Source: Physocladia obscura
Taxonomy: Eukaryota; Chytridiomycota; Chytridiomycetes; Chytridiales; Chytriomycetaceae
Assembly (NCBI GenBank): GCA_027596945.1
Contig: JADGJH010001063.1
Location: forward strand, 1 to 12,203
Direction of reading: 5' to 3'
DNA: 12,203 bases
Shown: positions 11,115-12,203 of the stretch, one piece after another
Position numbering within the stretch: the stretch's first letter is position 1
How the letters are laid out: each line of letters begins with the position of its first letter
Notes under the pieces: generated by a model
Database searches by the model: none
Told to the model about the DNA's origin: nothing
The model's input: only the letters and a program-made list of their open reading frames with translations
Position numbers and translations under genes: made by a program

Positions 11115-11343
11115 CAGGTTGAAAGTATAATACTCAAAAATGAAATCCTTCGGCAATATTTTTTTTTGTTAAAATCGTTACTTATAATTGAACCGTGGAT
11201 ATTTTGAAATATCTTCTCGCTTTTTATTTTGCATGTATATCACACACAGACACTTTACTTTGTTCAGATTTCGAGGATAAAAAAGAAATACAGAGCAAAG
11301 CTTTCATCATATACTCACCGATTGTATATCAGACTCCGAATTT
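10919..11343. other. THOC3 promoter and leader with ATE1 3' flank
   Basis: The right-hand part, next to ATE1, is AT-rich and includes a minus-strand AATAAA at 11228-11223, about 116 nt past the ATE1 stop. The left-hand part (about 10960-11100) is clearly richer in G and C than any other non-coding DNA here and is open in more than one frame, but none of those readings resembles a known protein. It is best read as the leader and promoter of THOC3. Confidence 0.5.
11223..11228 (-). terminator. Candidate ATE1 poly(A) signal
   Basis: AATAAA on the minus strand lies about 116 nt downstream of the ATE1 stop, inside an AT-rich stretch and before the GC-rich THOC3 leader. Confidence 0.45.
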
Positions 11344-12197
<854 letters not shown>

Positions 12198-12203
12198 CTA
12201 ATC

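Noticed and set aside
10900..11130. Plus-strand frame in the GC-rich THOC3 leader
   Set aside because: It is open mainly because of base composition, R/S/L-rich and without a recognisable motif; no promoter or splice context supports it.

Overview
This is a nuclear eukaryotic window. Protein-coding genes are split by short GT-AG introns, mostly 52-75 nt, with T-rich acceptors and AATAAA signals after several stop codons. The gene content (UTP-glucose-1-phosphate uridylyltransferase, XRN1, a THOC3/Tex1-like TREX subunit, arginyl-tRNA-protein transferase and a decayed Kv-beta-type aldo-keto reductase) and the compact intron-rich style suggest an early-diverging fungus, for example a chytrid. 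That placement is an inference from gene style; no taxonomic marker is present.

Layout. Positions 1-619 (+) hold the 3' part of an aldo-keto reductase broken into at least six blocks in different frames, a pseudogene whose 5' end lies outside the window. Positions 620-1313 have no intact gene; a weak transposase-like relic may sit near 732-920, and two GATA motifs lie about 80-100 nt before the next gene. Positions 1314-3275 (+) are a complete six-exon UGPase gene (509 aa) with a 13-nt microexon in the active-site loop. Positions 3276-3802 are the shared 3' flank of two convergent genes. Positions 9372-3803 (-) are a complete 13-exon XRN1 gene (1614 aa) with every recognised nuclease residue in place and a long disordered Q/N- and RGG-rich tail. 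Positions 10918-9595 (-) are a four-exon THOC3/Tex1-like WD40 gene. Its leader carries an upstream ORF and a possible 5'UTR intron that bears on the start codon. Positions 12197-11344 (-) are the last three exons of ATE1; its N-terminal half lies beyond the right edge.

ATE1, THOC3 and XRN1 run head to tail on the minus strand and converge on UGPase. Two of the three act on mRNA (nuclear export packaging and cytoplasmic decay), but nothing in the sequence shows co-regulation. These are housekeeping genes, and I found no convincing new defence, mobile or biosynthetic system. The most useful second looks are the decayed reductase, the microexon, the THOC3 leader and the XRN1 tail.
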